Source: Mucilaginibacter celer
Lineage (GTDB): Bacteria > Bacteroidota > Bacteroidia > Sphingobacteriales > Sphingobacteriaceae
NCBI RefSeq assembly: GCF_003576455.2
Contig: NZ_CP032869.1
Location: forward strand, 3,162,001 to 3,226,000
Length of the DNA stretch: 64,000 nucleotides
Reading direction: 5' to 3'
In this document: positions 17,771-26,080 of the stretch, in pieces
Position numbering within the stretch: the first letter of the stretch is position 1
How the letters are laid out: the number at the start of each line of letters is the position of its first letter
The notes under the pieces: generated by a model
Databases searched by the model: none
Told to the model about the DNA's origin: nothing
Seen by the model: the letters and a program-made list of their open reading frames with translations, nothing else
Program-made: the position numbers and the translations under genes

Positions 17771-17845
17771 AAGGAGATTCATATCCTCCTGAACTTAATA
17801 ACCTAAAGGCCCTTGTATGAAACACTGCAAGGGCCTTTGCTTTTA
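17771..17845 (+). terminator. Two-hairpin terminator, possible attenuator
   Basis: A small hairpin (AGGAG / CTCCT, 17772-17790) is followed by a perfect 11-bp stem AAAGGCCCTTG / CAAGGGCCTTT (17805-17838) and then GCTTTT. It lies upstream of the 113-residue gene on the same strand, so it would end a transcript of about 120 nt from the -7 box at 17709 unless read through. It may be an attenuator or the end of a small RNA. Confidence 0.65.
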
Positions 17846-17856
17846 CAAAATAAATT

Positions 17857-18198
17857 ATGGACGAAAGAAGTTATTTAGCCACCTGGCAAAAGTATATGCC
17901 GGTTATCCGCCTGCACATTAAAAGGAGCCTTACAGAAGATCAACAGTTTAAGTTAAACATTACCGATTTTGAATCGGCGGGCGATAAAGGAAAATCAGGC
18001 TACATGTTTAATATCAATATCGAAGATGGCAAGGCAACCAACAAGATCAGTACATCGGCCGTTGCGCGCGATTTGTATGAGTTATTGAGAGCCGATGAAG
18101 TGATCAGGGGGCTTCTTAAAGATAAAAACGTAAAGATAAGCGTTGGCAAATCGTTCATCCTTAATATCAAAACCACGCATCTATCTTCGTACAGGTAG
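17857..18198 (+). CDS. Conserved-looking small protein of unknown function
   Basis: I do not recognise this 113-residue protein. It has no signal peptide or membrane segment. The composition is that of a folded soluble protein, with a charged N-terminal helix (SYLATWQKYMPVIRLHIKRSL), a central strand-rich part (FKLNITDF, GYMFNINIED) and a C-terminal strand (VKISVGKSFILNIKTTHL). Codon use resembles its neighbours. Its start lies 12 bases after a terminator-like hairpin, and a perfect bidirectional terminator follows, so it is a single-gene unit that may be controlled by attenuation. Confidence 0.7.
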   Translation: MDERSYLATWQKYMPVIRLHIKRSLTEDQQFKLNITDFESAGDKGKSGYMFNINIEDGKATNKISTSAVARDLYELLRADEVIRGLLKDKNVKISVGKSFILNIKTTHLSSYR

Positions 18199-18224
18199 GC
18201 ACTTGTAAACCACCTGCCGGCCTA

Positions 18225-18240
18225 TCTGCCGCGGGTTTAG
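18225..18240. repeat. REP-like element, left-end fragment
   Basis: CTGCCGCGGGTTTAGCG matches the start of the element at 2283-2343, but the inverted half and the second hairpin are missing. Confidence 0.45.
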
Positions 18241-18255
18241 CGAAGCCAGTGCTTT

Positions 18256-18303
18256 AAAAAGAAAAGGTCTGCTTTCCCTGGGGAAAGCAGACCTTTTCTT
18301 TTT
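18256..18303. terminator. Bidirectional terminator, 23-bp perfect stem
   Basis: A perfect 23-base stem (core GGTCTGCTTTCCC) with a two-base loop has A tracts on the left and T tracts on the right. It serves both the plus-strand small gene and the minus-strand GH20 gene. Confidence 0.92.
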
Positions 18304-18315
18304 TACAATAATGTG

Positions 18316-20106
18316 TTATCTTTTCTTTTTATGCGATGACTTGTGGCTTTTGCCTGAAGAAGAAGAAGATTTTTTTGAAGATGATGATTTTTTCGAAGAC
18401 GAATGTTTTGAAGATGAATGCTTCGACGAAGAATGGCTTTTTTTCGAAGATCTTCCATGCCTCCGCCTGCGGGGCCTGTCCTCATCACTGTAATCAACCG
18501 ATTCGGGCTTTGGCATCCTCCTGATCTTCGGACCGAAATCTATCGCCTCATCGTGAAAAAACTTATCAAACGGATTGAAATAGTAAATATTGGCTGCATC
18601 ATAAATTTTGATGCTTGCTTTTAAGCGGTTATCAAATGCCTCCTCATCTTTCAGTTCGGGTGCTGTCCAACCGGCTTCGGCTAAACCGGCAATACGCGGG
18701 AAGAGCATAAAATCCAAACGTTTTTCTGAACCGATCATTTCCGTCCAGATATTGGCCTGCACACCTATTATTTGTTTGGATTGCAAGTCTTCATTATTCT
18801 GCATTGATTTTTCGGGGAAACCATACACGCTGCCCACAGTATTGTAAACGCCCTTCCAGCGGCGGCCGGAGATATGATCGGCATCCTGCACAAAATCAAA
18901 ATACATGGGCAGGCGCGGACAAAGTACCACCTGGTAGCCTTTCTGTATCGCTAAATGCAACTGGCCGGGCAGGTTTTGCCTCCACCAAAAAATAATGGCC
19001 TTATCGGCAGGCAGGTTTGTACCGGTTGCTTCATCCCAGGCTAATACCTTAGCACCTGTGCTTAAAGCGGTATCGGCAACCCGCTTAAAAAAATAGCGCT
19101 CCAGCTCGCCAACATCAGCAAAATTATTTTTCTGCATAAAACCGGCGATAGATGGATTAAGCGACCAGGCTTTTACACCCAACGCCACCTCATCGCCACC
19201 AAGGTGCATCATTTTAGATGGGAAGAGCGCGGTAGTTTCTTTAATAATATCACCCAAAAACTGGTAAGTGCTATCGATTGAGGGATTGAAGGTAAAATTC
19301 TCGTACCCTTCAACGCTACCACCACTAAACTGCGGATAGGCCTTGTTGGCTGCCGTAGCATGGCCTGGCATATCAATTTCAGGAATAACCGTGATCGATC
19401 TGTCGGCCGCATAAGCGATGATCTCTTTAATTTGCGGTTGAGTATAATACTGAGGATCGGCAGTTGAATCGGTATGGTTGCCCCTGCCGCCAACCAGGGT
19501 TAACTTAGGGTATTTTTTAATCTCCAGACGCCAGCCCTGCGCATCAGTTAAATGCCAGTGAAATTTGTTAAGCTTATAGTAAGCCATCCAATCCAATATC
19601 TGCTTCACTTTTTCCATCCCGAAAAAATGGCGCGACTCATCCAGCATCAAACCCCGCCACTGGTAGCGCGGTACATCATTAATAGCAAGCGCCTGCAAAC
19701 TGATGGTTTCGCCCCGGGGCTGATCGCGAAGCAATTGCAGTAACGACATCGCTCCATAAAAAACACCATCCCGGTTTGATGACGATACCGTAATTTCTTC
19801 GGGTGATATTTTAAGCGAGTAAGCTCCGGGAGTTGGATCGCCGTTGGTTAACAGCAGGTGGATAGTGCTCCCTGCATCCTTGTTATCTACATTAAGCGTT
19901 AAACCGGTTGATTGATTTACCTGTTTCTGGAAATAACGTGCTACCGGCAATAAGGAAGCGTCATTTACGCCTACACTTGAATGGTTATTGAAAGTGAATT
20001 GCCCCGTGCCTGCGGTAACTAACTTAGGCTGAGGGATTATGTTGACATTTTGGGCCTTAACCGAGCCGCAAAACAAAAGAAATACAAGTACGAATTTAAT
20101 TTTCAT
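18316..20106 (-). CDS. Secreted GH20 beta-N-acetylhexosaminidase with Ser/Lys-rich tail
   Basis: The 596-residue enzyme has a signal peptide (1-19), the GH20 N-terminal domain, and a TIM barrel with RGLMLDESRHFF, FHWHLTDAQGWR, PEIDMPGHA and the catalytic HLGGDEVA (Asp305-Glu306). The barrel is intact and resembles the GH20 at 11.3 kb, but the chitobiase C-terminal and PA14-like parts are replaced by a low-complexity tail of 51 residues (546-596) made almost only of Ser, Lys, His and Arg, repeating SSSKH and SSSSKK. The basic tail could bind polyanions at the cell surface; this is inference. The coding DNA of the tail (18319-18471) is imperfectly repetitive. Confidence 0.92.
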   Translation of the reverse strand: MKIKFVLVFLLFCGSVKAQNVNIIPQPKLVTAGTGQFTFNNHSSVGVNDASLLPVARYFQKQVNQSTGLTLNVDNKDAGSTIHLLLTNGDPTPGAYSLKISPEEITVSSSNRDGVFYGAMSLLQLLRDQPRGETISLQALAINDVPRYQWRGLMLDESRHFFGMEKVKQILDWMAYYKLNKFHWHLTDAQGWRLEIKKYPKLTLVGGRGNHTDSTADPQYYTQPQIKEIIAYAADRSITVIPEIDMPGHATAANKAYPQFSGGSVEGYENFTFNPSIDSTYQFLGDIIKETTALFPSKMMHLGGDEVALGVKAWSLNPSIAGFMQKNNFADVGELERYFFKRVADTALSTGAKVLAWDEATGTNLPADKAIIFWWRQNLPGQLHLAIQKGYQVVLCPRLPMYFDFVQDADHISGRRWKGVYNTVGSVYGFPEKSMQNNEDLQSKQIIGVQANIWTEMIGSEKRLDFMLFPRIAGLAEAGWTAPELKDEEAFDNRLKASIKIYDAANIYYFNPFDKFFHDEAIDFGPKIRRMPKPESVDYSDEDRPRRRRHGRSSKKSHSSSKHSSSKHSSSKKSSSSKKSSSSSGKSHKSSHKKKR

Positions 20107-20354
20107 TAAAAGTCAGCTCAAATCATTTTGGGCCGCTATGATATGAATTTAATTTGAAATTATGTTTATTTTCTTTGTAACAAATTGCAAAACTGGTAAT
20201 AAATGGGCAGATAATTGCTTTGGGTTGATAATTATGAAATAGCACCTAATTTCATGTCACATTTTAATTGATAAATATCTGCATTAAGGGATTATTAACC
20301 TTTTTTTAATTGCGCAGATGTTATTTGCCGGCAAACCAAATTATTTGCTGCAAT

Positions 20355-21305
20355 ATGAAAAAAACATCTGCAAAGCTTTTTTATTTACTATCTATTCTTT
20401 TTTTATCAACGGCAAGCTATGCGCAAAACCCCATCGTAAGGGATATTTATACGGCCGATCCATCTGCCCATGTATGGAAAGACGGGCGATTATATGTTTA
20501 CCCCTCCCACGATATCGACCCGCCGCGGGGCTGCGATCTGATGGATAAATACCACGTATATTCTACCGATGACATGGTGCACTGGAAAGATCATGGCGAA
20601 ATACTGAACGCCACACAGGTACCCTGGGGGCGAAAAGAGGGCGGCTTTATGTGGGCCCCGGATTGCGCTTACAGAAACGGCAAATACTATTTCTACTTCC
20701 CGCACCCAAGCGGCAGCAACTGGGATACCACCTGGAAGGTTGGTATAGCTACCAGCAAACAACCGGCGGGTAATTTTAAAGTGCAGGGCTATCTTAACCT
20801 GGGCAGCGACAGCCGATCAATGATAGATCCATGTGTTTTTGTTGATGATGACGGCCAGGCTTATTTTTACTATGGCGGAGGAGGCCGCTGTGTTGGCACC
20901 AAACTAAAACCCAACATGACCGAAATAGCCGAACCCCTAAAACCAATGGAAGGCCTGAAGGATTTTCACGAGGCAACCTGGGTATTTAAACGCAATAACA
21001 TTTACTATTTAACCTACGCCGATAACCATACAGAAGATAAAAAAGGCGCCAACAGGTTAAACTATGCCACAAGCACCAGCCCCCTTGGCCCCTGGACGTA
21101 TGGAGGTGTTTACCTCGACCCTACCGGTTGCGATACCAGCCACGGTTCGGTTGTTGAATATAAAGGCAAATGGTATGCATTTTACCACAACAGCGTTCTT
21201 ACAGGCCGGGGCAACCTGCGTTCGATATGCGTTGATGAACTGCACTTTAATGCTGATGGATCGATACAGAAAGTGGTGCAAACCGGGTTGCTTAGTAAGC
21301 GATAA
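20355..21305 (+). CDS. Secreted glycoside hydrolase family 43 enzyme
   Basis: GH43 five-bladed propellers act mainly on arabinose-, xylose- or galactose-containing side chains. After a signal peptide (residues 1-24 from this start, ending SYAQ) the protein has the three expected acidic residues: Asp in TADPSAHVWKDGRLYVYPS, the pKa-modulating Asp in RSMIDPCVFVDDDGQAYFYYGG, and the acid Glu in DFHEATWVFKRNNIYYLTYAD. I chose the ATG at 20355 because it begins the signal peptide; an ATG at 20310 adds 15 residues. The exact glycan cannot be named. It is divergent from the GH20 gene. Confidence 0.9.
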   Translation: MKKTSAKLFYLLSILFLSTASYAQNPIVRDIYTADPSAHVWKDGRLYVYPSHDIDPPRGCDLMDKYHVYSTDDMVHWKDHGEILNATQVPWGRKEGGFMWAPDCAYRNGKYYFYFPHPSGSNWDTTWKVGIATSKQPAGNFKVQGYLNLGSDSRSMIDPCVFVDDDGQAYFYYGGGGRCVGTKLKPNMTEIAEPLKPMEGLKDFHEATWVFKRNNIYYLTYADNHTEDKKGANRLNYATSTSPLGPWTYGGVYLDPTGCDTSHGSVVEYKGKWYAFYHNSVLTGRGNLRSICVDELHFNADGSIQKVVQTGLLSKR

Positions 21306-21321
21306 ACGTTTTTTGATGCGC

Positions 21322-21360
21322 AAAAAAAAACGGCCCTGATTGCTCAGAGCCGTTTGTTGT
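21322..21360. terminator. Bidirectional terminator between GH43 and efflux operon
   Basis: A run of nine A, then ACGGCCCTGA / TCAGAGCCGT pairing with one mismatch, then a T-rich stretch. It lies between the converging 3' ends of the GH43 gene and the RND operon. Confidence 0.8.
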
Positions 21361-21380
21361 TTTCATAGGATAGAAGAAGA

Positions 21381-22793
21381 TTATTTCCAGCCGCCGCCTA
21401 ATGAGCGGTAAAGCTCGGCGTTGGCGCTAAGTTGTGCCATTTTTATCGAGGCCAGTTCTAACTCGCCCTGCAATACATTGCTTTGGGCGGTAATTACTTC
21501 AAGATAGTTTGCAAGGCCATTTTTAAATAACATGCTGGCGTTGGTAGTAGCCTGCTGCAAGGTTTTAACGCGGTTTGCTGCTATTGTTTGTTGTTCTTTT
21601 AATTTCTGCAACCTTACTAAAGCATCTGATACTTCGCCAACAGCATTCAAAACCGACTGGCGGAACTGGATCACCGATTTTTCACGATCAACTTTAGCCA
21701 CTTCGTATTGGGTACGCAGTTGTTTACGCTGAAATAAAGGCTGTGCAATACCACCCGCAACTGTACCAAACAGTGAAGCCGGAATGTTAAACCAGTTACT
21801 TGATTTAAAAGAGTTTAACCCGCCCTGGCCGGTGATGGTTAATGATGGGTAAAGCTGTGCTTTGGTAATACCCACCCTCGCGTTAGCAATATTTAAAGCC
21901 AGTTCAGAGCTGCGTACATCAGGCCTGCGGCTCACCATTGCCGATGGTATACCTGCCGAAAGTGCATCGGGGAAGGTAATATCATTAAGGGTTACATTAC
22001 GCTCAATAGCGTTAGGCAACCTCCCTGCCAAAATGCTCAAACCATTTTCCTGAACATTGATATCGCGCTCAAACTGCGGTACCAGCTGGGCAGCAGCCTC
22101 TAACTGGGCCTGAGCCTGTTGTACACCCAAAAGAGTTACCTGGCCGGCATCATACTGTAATTTGATGATGCGTAAAGTGCTATCGTTCAGTTTTACGTTC
22201 TTTTTGGCAATTTCCAGCTGCTCGTCAAGCATCAGCAGGTTATAGTAACCTTGCGATACGCTTGAAACAATGCTGGTTTGGATAGCCTTTTTTGCTTCGG
22301 TTGTTTGCAGATACTGGGCTAAAGCCTGGCGGTTTTGATTACGGATCTTTCCCCAGATATCAGCTTCCCATGAAAGGGCAAGGTTGGCATTGTAATCTTC
22401 AATATGTTTGGTACCAATGCCATATTGATTAATGCTTAACCCGTTGATGCTGTTATCAGACGGACGGTTAGTGCTTGCAGTAACATTTAAACCAACAGAG
22501 GGAGCGTAGTTCCATTTAACCTGTTTAAACTGTAATTCGGCAGCCTCAATATTTTTAACGGCCACCTGCATATCGTAGTTTTTAACAATAGCGCTGTCAA
22601 TCAATTTTTGAAGGGCGGCATCGGTAAAAAAGTTTTTCCATTGTAAGTCGGCAATGCTGCTGGTATCGCCGGTGGCAACCGCGTTCCTGAAGGTTTCAGG
22701 TTGCGCATCCGTTGGCGTAGCAACATCTTTCGAAACTTTACAGCCTGCCAGCACTACCAGCGCAATGGCCAAACTGCTTAATATATTTTTCAT
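21381..22793 (-). CDS. RND efflux outer-membrane lipoprotein (OprM/NodT family)
   Basis: The 470-residue protein is the outer-membrane channel of a tripartite drug-efflux pump. It has a lipoprotein signal peptide with lipobox LAGC (Cys18) and two repeated OEP domains with long coiled-coil helices, including LSWEADIWGKIRNQNRQALAQ, the NodT-type signature, and SAGIPSAMVSRRPDVRSSELAL. The final residues RSLGGGW are also typical of this family. It is the last gene of the operon after the adaptor and the pump, 64 bases from the pump's stop. Confidence 0.93.
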   Translation of the reverse strand: MKNILSSLAIALVVLAGCKVSKDVATPTDAQPETFRNAVATGDTSSIADLQWKNFFTDAALQKLIDSAIVKNYDMQVAVKNIEAAELQFKQVKWNYAPSVGLNVTASTNRPSDNSINGLSINQYGIGTKHIEDYNANLALSWEADIWGKIRNQNRQALAQYLQTTEAKKAIQTSIVSSVSQGYYNLLMLDEQLEIAKKNVKLNDSTLRIIKLQYDAGQVTLLGVQQAQAQLEAAAQLVPQFERDINVQENGLSILAGRLPNAIERNVTLNDITFPDALSAGIPSAMVSRRPDVRSSELALNIANARVGITKAQLYPSLTITGQGGLNSFKSSNWFNIPASLFGTVAGGIAQPLFQRKQLRTQYEVAKVDREKSVIQFRQSVLNAVGEVSDALVRLQKLKEQQTIAANRVKTLQQATTNASMLFKNGLANYLEVITAQSNVLQGELELASIKMAQLSANAELYRSLGGGWK

Positions 22794-22857
22794 TGTTGTA
22801 TCGTTTTTAAACTATCGCGGTGTTAAGCCGCGATAGTTTTAGTTGATATTTAATTGA

Positions 22858-25800
22858 TTAAGCTGAAACTTCGGTTTCCAATACAGCTGCATTTTCGCCA
22901 TGTGCATTGCCGTGGTTAACAGGTTGCGGTTTGCCGCTGATGCGTTCCTGCAAGGCCTGGAATATCACGTAAAGTACGGGGATAATGAACAAGCCCAACA
23001 ATACACCCGAAACCATCCCGCCGGCAGCACCGATACTGATAGAGTGGTTACCCTGTGCAGACGGACCGGTTGCTATACTCATCGGGAATAAACCGAATAC
23101 GAAGGCCATCGAGGTCATGATGATTGGACGGATACGGAGCTGTGCAGCTTCGATAGCCGATTGTACCAGTCCATGCCCCAGCCTGCGCCTTTGCACCGCG
23201 AACTCTACAATCAGAATCGCATTCTTCGCTAACAAACCGATAAGCATGATGAGCGCTACCTGTACGTAGATGTTGTTTTCGATACCGGTTAAGCCCAGTA
23301 CAATGAACACACCAAACAAACCTGTAGGGATTGAAAGGATTACCGCCAATGGCAGGATATAACTTTCATACTGTGCCGATAACAGGAAGTATACGAATAC
23401 CAAACACAACAGGAAGATGATGGTTGATTGTCCGCCTGAAGCAATCTCCTCGCGGGTTTGGCCGGTAAATTCGTAGGCAAAACCTTGTGGCAACTGTTCT
23501 TTAGCTGTTTCCTCAATAGCTTTAATGGCATCACCAGAGCTGTAGCCCGGTTTAGGGATAGCATTAATCTCGATAGAGTTGAACAGGTTATAACGTGAAG
23601 CAGTTTCTGAACCATACACGCGGGTTAATTTAACCAGGGTGTTGATAGGCACATTCTGACCTTGATTATTTTTAACAAATACGCGGTCGATAGCTGAAGG
23701 ATCAGTCCTGTCGGCAACATCCGCCTGAACAATTACACGGTAATATTTACCAAAGCGGTTAAAATCAGATGCCTGGGCTGTACCAAAATAAGCCTGCATG
23801 GTTGAAAGGATATCTTTCACGTTTACGCCCAATTGGTTAGCTTTTTCGTCATCAACTTCTAATTGCAACTGCGGATAATCGGCTTTGTATGATGTAAAGG
23901 CAAATGCCACAGCCGGTTTTTGCATCAGTTTGGCAATGAAGTTATTGGCAACACCGCTAAATTTATCTAAACGGCCGTTGGTTTTATCCTGCAGCATCAC
24001 GTCAAGCGCCTCTACGTTACTGAAACCAGGCACGGTTGGGAAGCTGAACACGAAGAAGGTACCGCCAGGAATACCGGCTAATTTACCTCTCACTATATTC
24101 TGAATAGCATCGATGTTTTTAACCTCGCCCCTTTCTTCGGTTGGTTTTAACAACAGGAAGATTACACCGGCAGACGGGCTGCTTGATTGGGTTAAGAAGT
24201 TGAAACCAGACAGTGCGGTAACAAACCTTGCCGACGGTAAAGTTTTTAACTGATCTTCGGCCTGTTTAAAGGTTTTGTTAGTACCTGCTAATGAAGTACC
24301 TGATGGAGTGTTAACCGCAATGGCTACGAAACCCTGGTCTTCAGTAGGAATAAAGCCTGTTTTTGTTTTGTTCACCATGTAAACGGTGGCAACAATTACC
24401 AGGGCCAAACCGGCCATGCTAATCCATTTATTGCGGATCAACACTTTCAGACCGCCAACATATTTGTTGGTCATGTAGTTAAAGCCGCCGTTAAAGCCTG
24501 CATAAAACTTCTCAACAAAGCTTTTCTTAGGCGCGTTATGGCCATCGGCATGTTTATTCTTTAAGAATAAGGCTGCCAGGGCAGGACTTAAGGTTAAAGC
24601 GTTAACAGCCGAAATAATGATAGAGATAGCCATGGTTAAGGCAAACTGGCGATAGAAGATGCCGGTTGAGCCAGTCATGAAGCTCACCGGTAAAAATACC
24701 GCCGCCATAACCAGGGTAATGGATATAATAGCACCTGTAATTTCGTGCATGGCCTCGGTAGTGGCTGCTTTAGGCGTAAGCGTTGGGTCATGCTCCATTT
24801 TGGCATGCACCGCCTCCACCACCACAATGGCATCATCCACCACAATACCAATGGCGAGTACCAATGCAAACAGCGTTAACAGGTTAACCGAGAATCCGAA
24901 CAGGTTCATGAAAAAGAAGGTACCGATAATAGCCACCGGAACCGCGATAGCAGGGATCAATGTAGAACGGAAATCCTGCAGGAAGATGAATACCACGATA
25001 AACACCAGCACGAAGGCCTCAACCAATGTATGCTCAACCTGGTTGATCGACTCGTCGAGGTCGGTTTTGGTACGATAAAACTGGTTGTATTTGATACCTA
25101 CCGGGAAATCTTTAGATAGTTTCACCATCAGGTTATCAATAGCAATCTGGATTTCGTTGGCGTTTGAGCCTGATAACTGGATGATACCGATAATGATACC
25201 GTCATGGCCGTTCAGGTTACTTACGCTGTTGTATGAGTATGCACCCAATTCAACGCGGGCAACGTCTTTAAGGCGCAATACCGAACCATCGGCATTTGCG
25301 CGGATGGCAATATTCTGGTATTCTTCAGGCTTGGTAAGTTTACCTTTATATTTAATTACGTATTCAAACGCTTCGTTACTGCGTTCACCAAATTTACCTG
25401 GTGCAGCCTCCAGGTTTTTGTCCTGGATTGCTGCGGTAACTTCGGCAGGGGTAACGTTGTGTGCTGCCATCTGGCTTGGGTTAAGCCAAACACGCATAGA
25501 GTAATCTTTAATACCACCAAAGATACTGGCCGAACCTACACCCGGAATACGTTTAATTTCGGGTACGATATTGATTTGCGCGTAGTTGGCAACAAATGTC
25601 TGATCGTATTTTTTAGGATCCTCAGAGTAAATGGCCATCGCACCGATAAAGCTGTTTTGCTGTTTGGTGGTGGTGATACCGTACTGCAAAACCTCGGCAG
25701 GTAACTGGCTTGAAGCCTGCGACACACGGTTTTGCACGTTTACCGCAGCCTGATCGGGGTTGGTACCTTGTTTAAAGTAAACGGTGATACCCAATGTACC

Positions 25801-26055
25801 GTCGTTACTGGCGGTAGATGTCATATAGGTCATATTTTCCACACCGTTAATAGCTTCTTCTAACGAAGGGGTTACGGAGCGCAAAATAGTTTCGGCATTA
25901 GCGCCGGGATATACTGCCGATACCAAAACTGCCGGAGGGGCAATGTTCGGGAACCTTTCGAGGGGCAGTTTGGTTAAACCAAGTACACCCACTATCACCA
26001 ACAGTATGGAGATAACAGTTGAGAGTACCGGTCTTTCTATGAATTTCTGAAACAT
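22858..26055 (-). CDS. HAE1-type RND multidrug efflux permease (AcrB family)
   Basis: This inner-membrane pump drives drug export with the proton gradient. The 1065-residue length and start (MFQKFIERPVLSTVISILLVIVG) match AcrB/MexB. The proton-relay motif in TM4 reads GIVVDDAIVVVEAV with paired Asp residues, the hallmark of the hydrophobe/amphiphile class rather than the metal class at 50.8 kb. The porter-domain segment ATVYPGANAETI-like sequence (AVYPGANAETILRSVTPSLEEAINGVENMTYM spans about 47-78) is well kept. It lies between adaptor and outer-membrane genes; the adaptor stop is 25 bases upstream. Substrates cannot be read from sequence. Confidence 0.95.
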   Translation of the reverse strand: MFQKFIERPVLSTVISILLVIVGVLGLTKLPLERFPNIAPPAVLVSAVYPGANAETILRSVTPSLEEAINGVENMTYMTSTASNDGTLGITVYFKQGTNPDQAAVNVQNRVSQASSQLPAEVLQYGITTTKQQNSFIGAMAIYSEDPKKYDQTFVANYAQINIVPEIKRIPGVGSASIFGGIKDYSMRVWLNPSQMAAHNVTPAEVTAAIQDKNLEAAPGKFGERSNEAFEYVIKYKGKLTKPEEYQNIAIRANADGSVLRLKDVARVELGAYSYNSVSNLNGHDGIIIGIIQLSGSNANEIQIAIDNLMVKLSKDFPVGIKYNQFYRTKTDLDESINQVEHTLVEAFVLVFIVVFIFLQDFRSTLIPAIAVPVAIIGTFFFMNLFGFSVNLLTLFALVLAIGIVVDDAIVVVEAVHAKMEHDPTLTPKAATTEAMHEITGAIISITLVMAAVFLPVSFMTGSTGIFYRQFALTMAISIIISAVNALTLSPALAALFLKNKHADGHNAPKKSFVEKFYAGFNGGFNYMTNKYVGGLKVLIRNKWISMAGLALVIVATVYMVNKTKTGFIPTEDQGFVAIAVNTPSGTSLAGTNKTFKQAEDQLKTLPSARFVTALSGFNFLTQSSSPSAGVIFLLLKPTEERGEVKNIDAIQNIVRGKLAGIPGGTFFVFSFPTVPGFSNVEALDVMLQDKTNGRLDKFSGVANNFIAKLMQKPAVAFAFTSYKADYPQLQLEVDDEKANQLGVNVKDILSTMQAYFGTAQASDFNRFGKYYRVIVQADVADRTDPSAIDRVFVKNNQGQNVPINTLVKLTRVYGSETASRYNLFNSIEINAIPKPGYSSGDAIKAIEETAKEQLPQGFAYEFTGQTREEIASGGQSTIIFLLCLVFVYFLLSAQYESYILPLAVILSIPTGLFGVFIVLGLTGIENNIYVQVALIMLIGLLAKNAILIVEFAVQRRRLGHGLVQSAIEAAQLRIRPIIMTSMAFVFGLFPMSIATGPSAQGNHSISIGAAGGMVSGVLLGLFIIPVLYVIFQALQERISGKPQPVNHGNAHGENAAVLETEVSA

Positions 26056-26080
26056 GACGTTTAAAGTTTAAGTGTATGTA

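Noticed and set aside
17857-18198. A riboswitch upstream of the 113-residue gene
   Set aside because: I see a terminator hairpin and a short ORF but no fold that matches a riboswitch class I know.
18311-18493. A plus-strand frame coding for an acidic Glu/Asp-rich peptide
   Set aside because: It is the antisense of the Ser/Lys-rich tail of the GH20 gene; its composition follows from the repetitive coding of that tail.
24659-25078. A 139-codon plus-strand frame inside the RND pump gene
   Set aside because: It is antisense to a strongly supported AcrB-family gene and has no own features.
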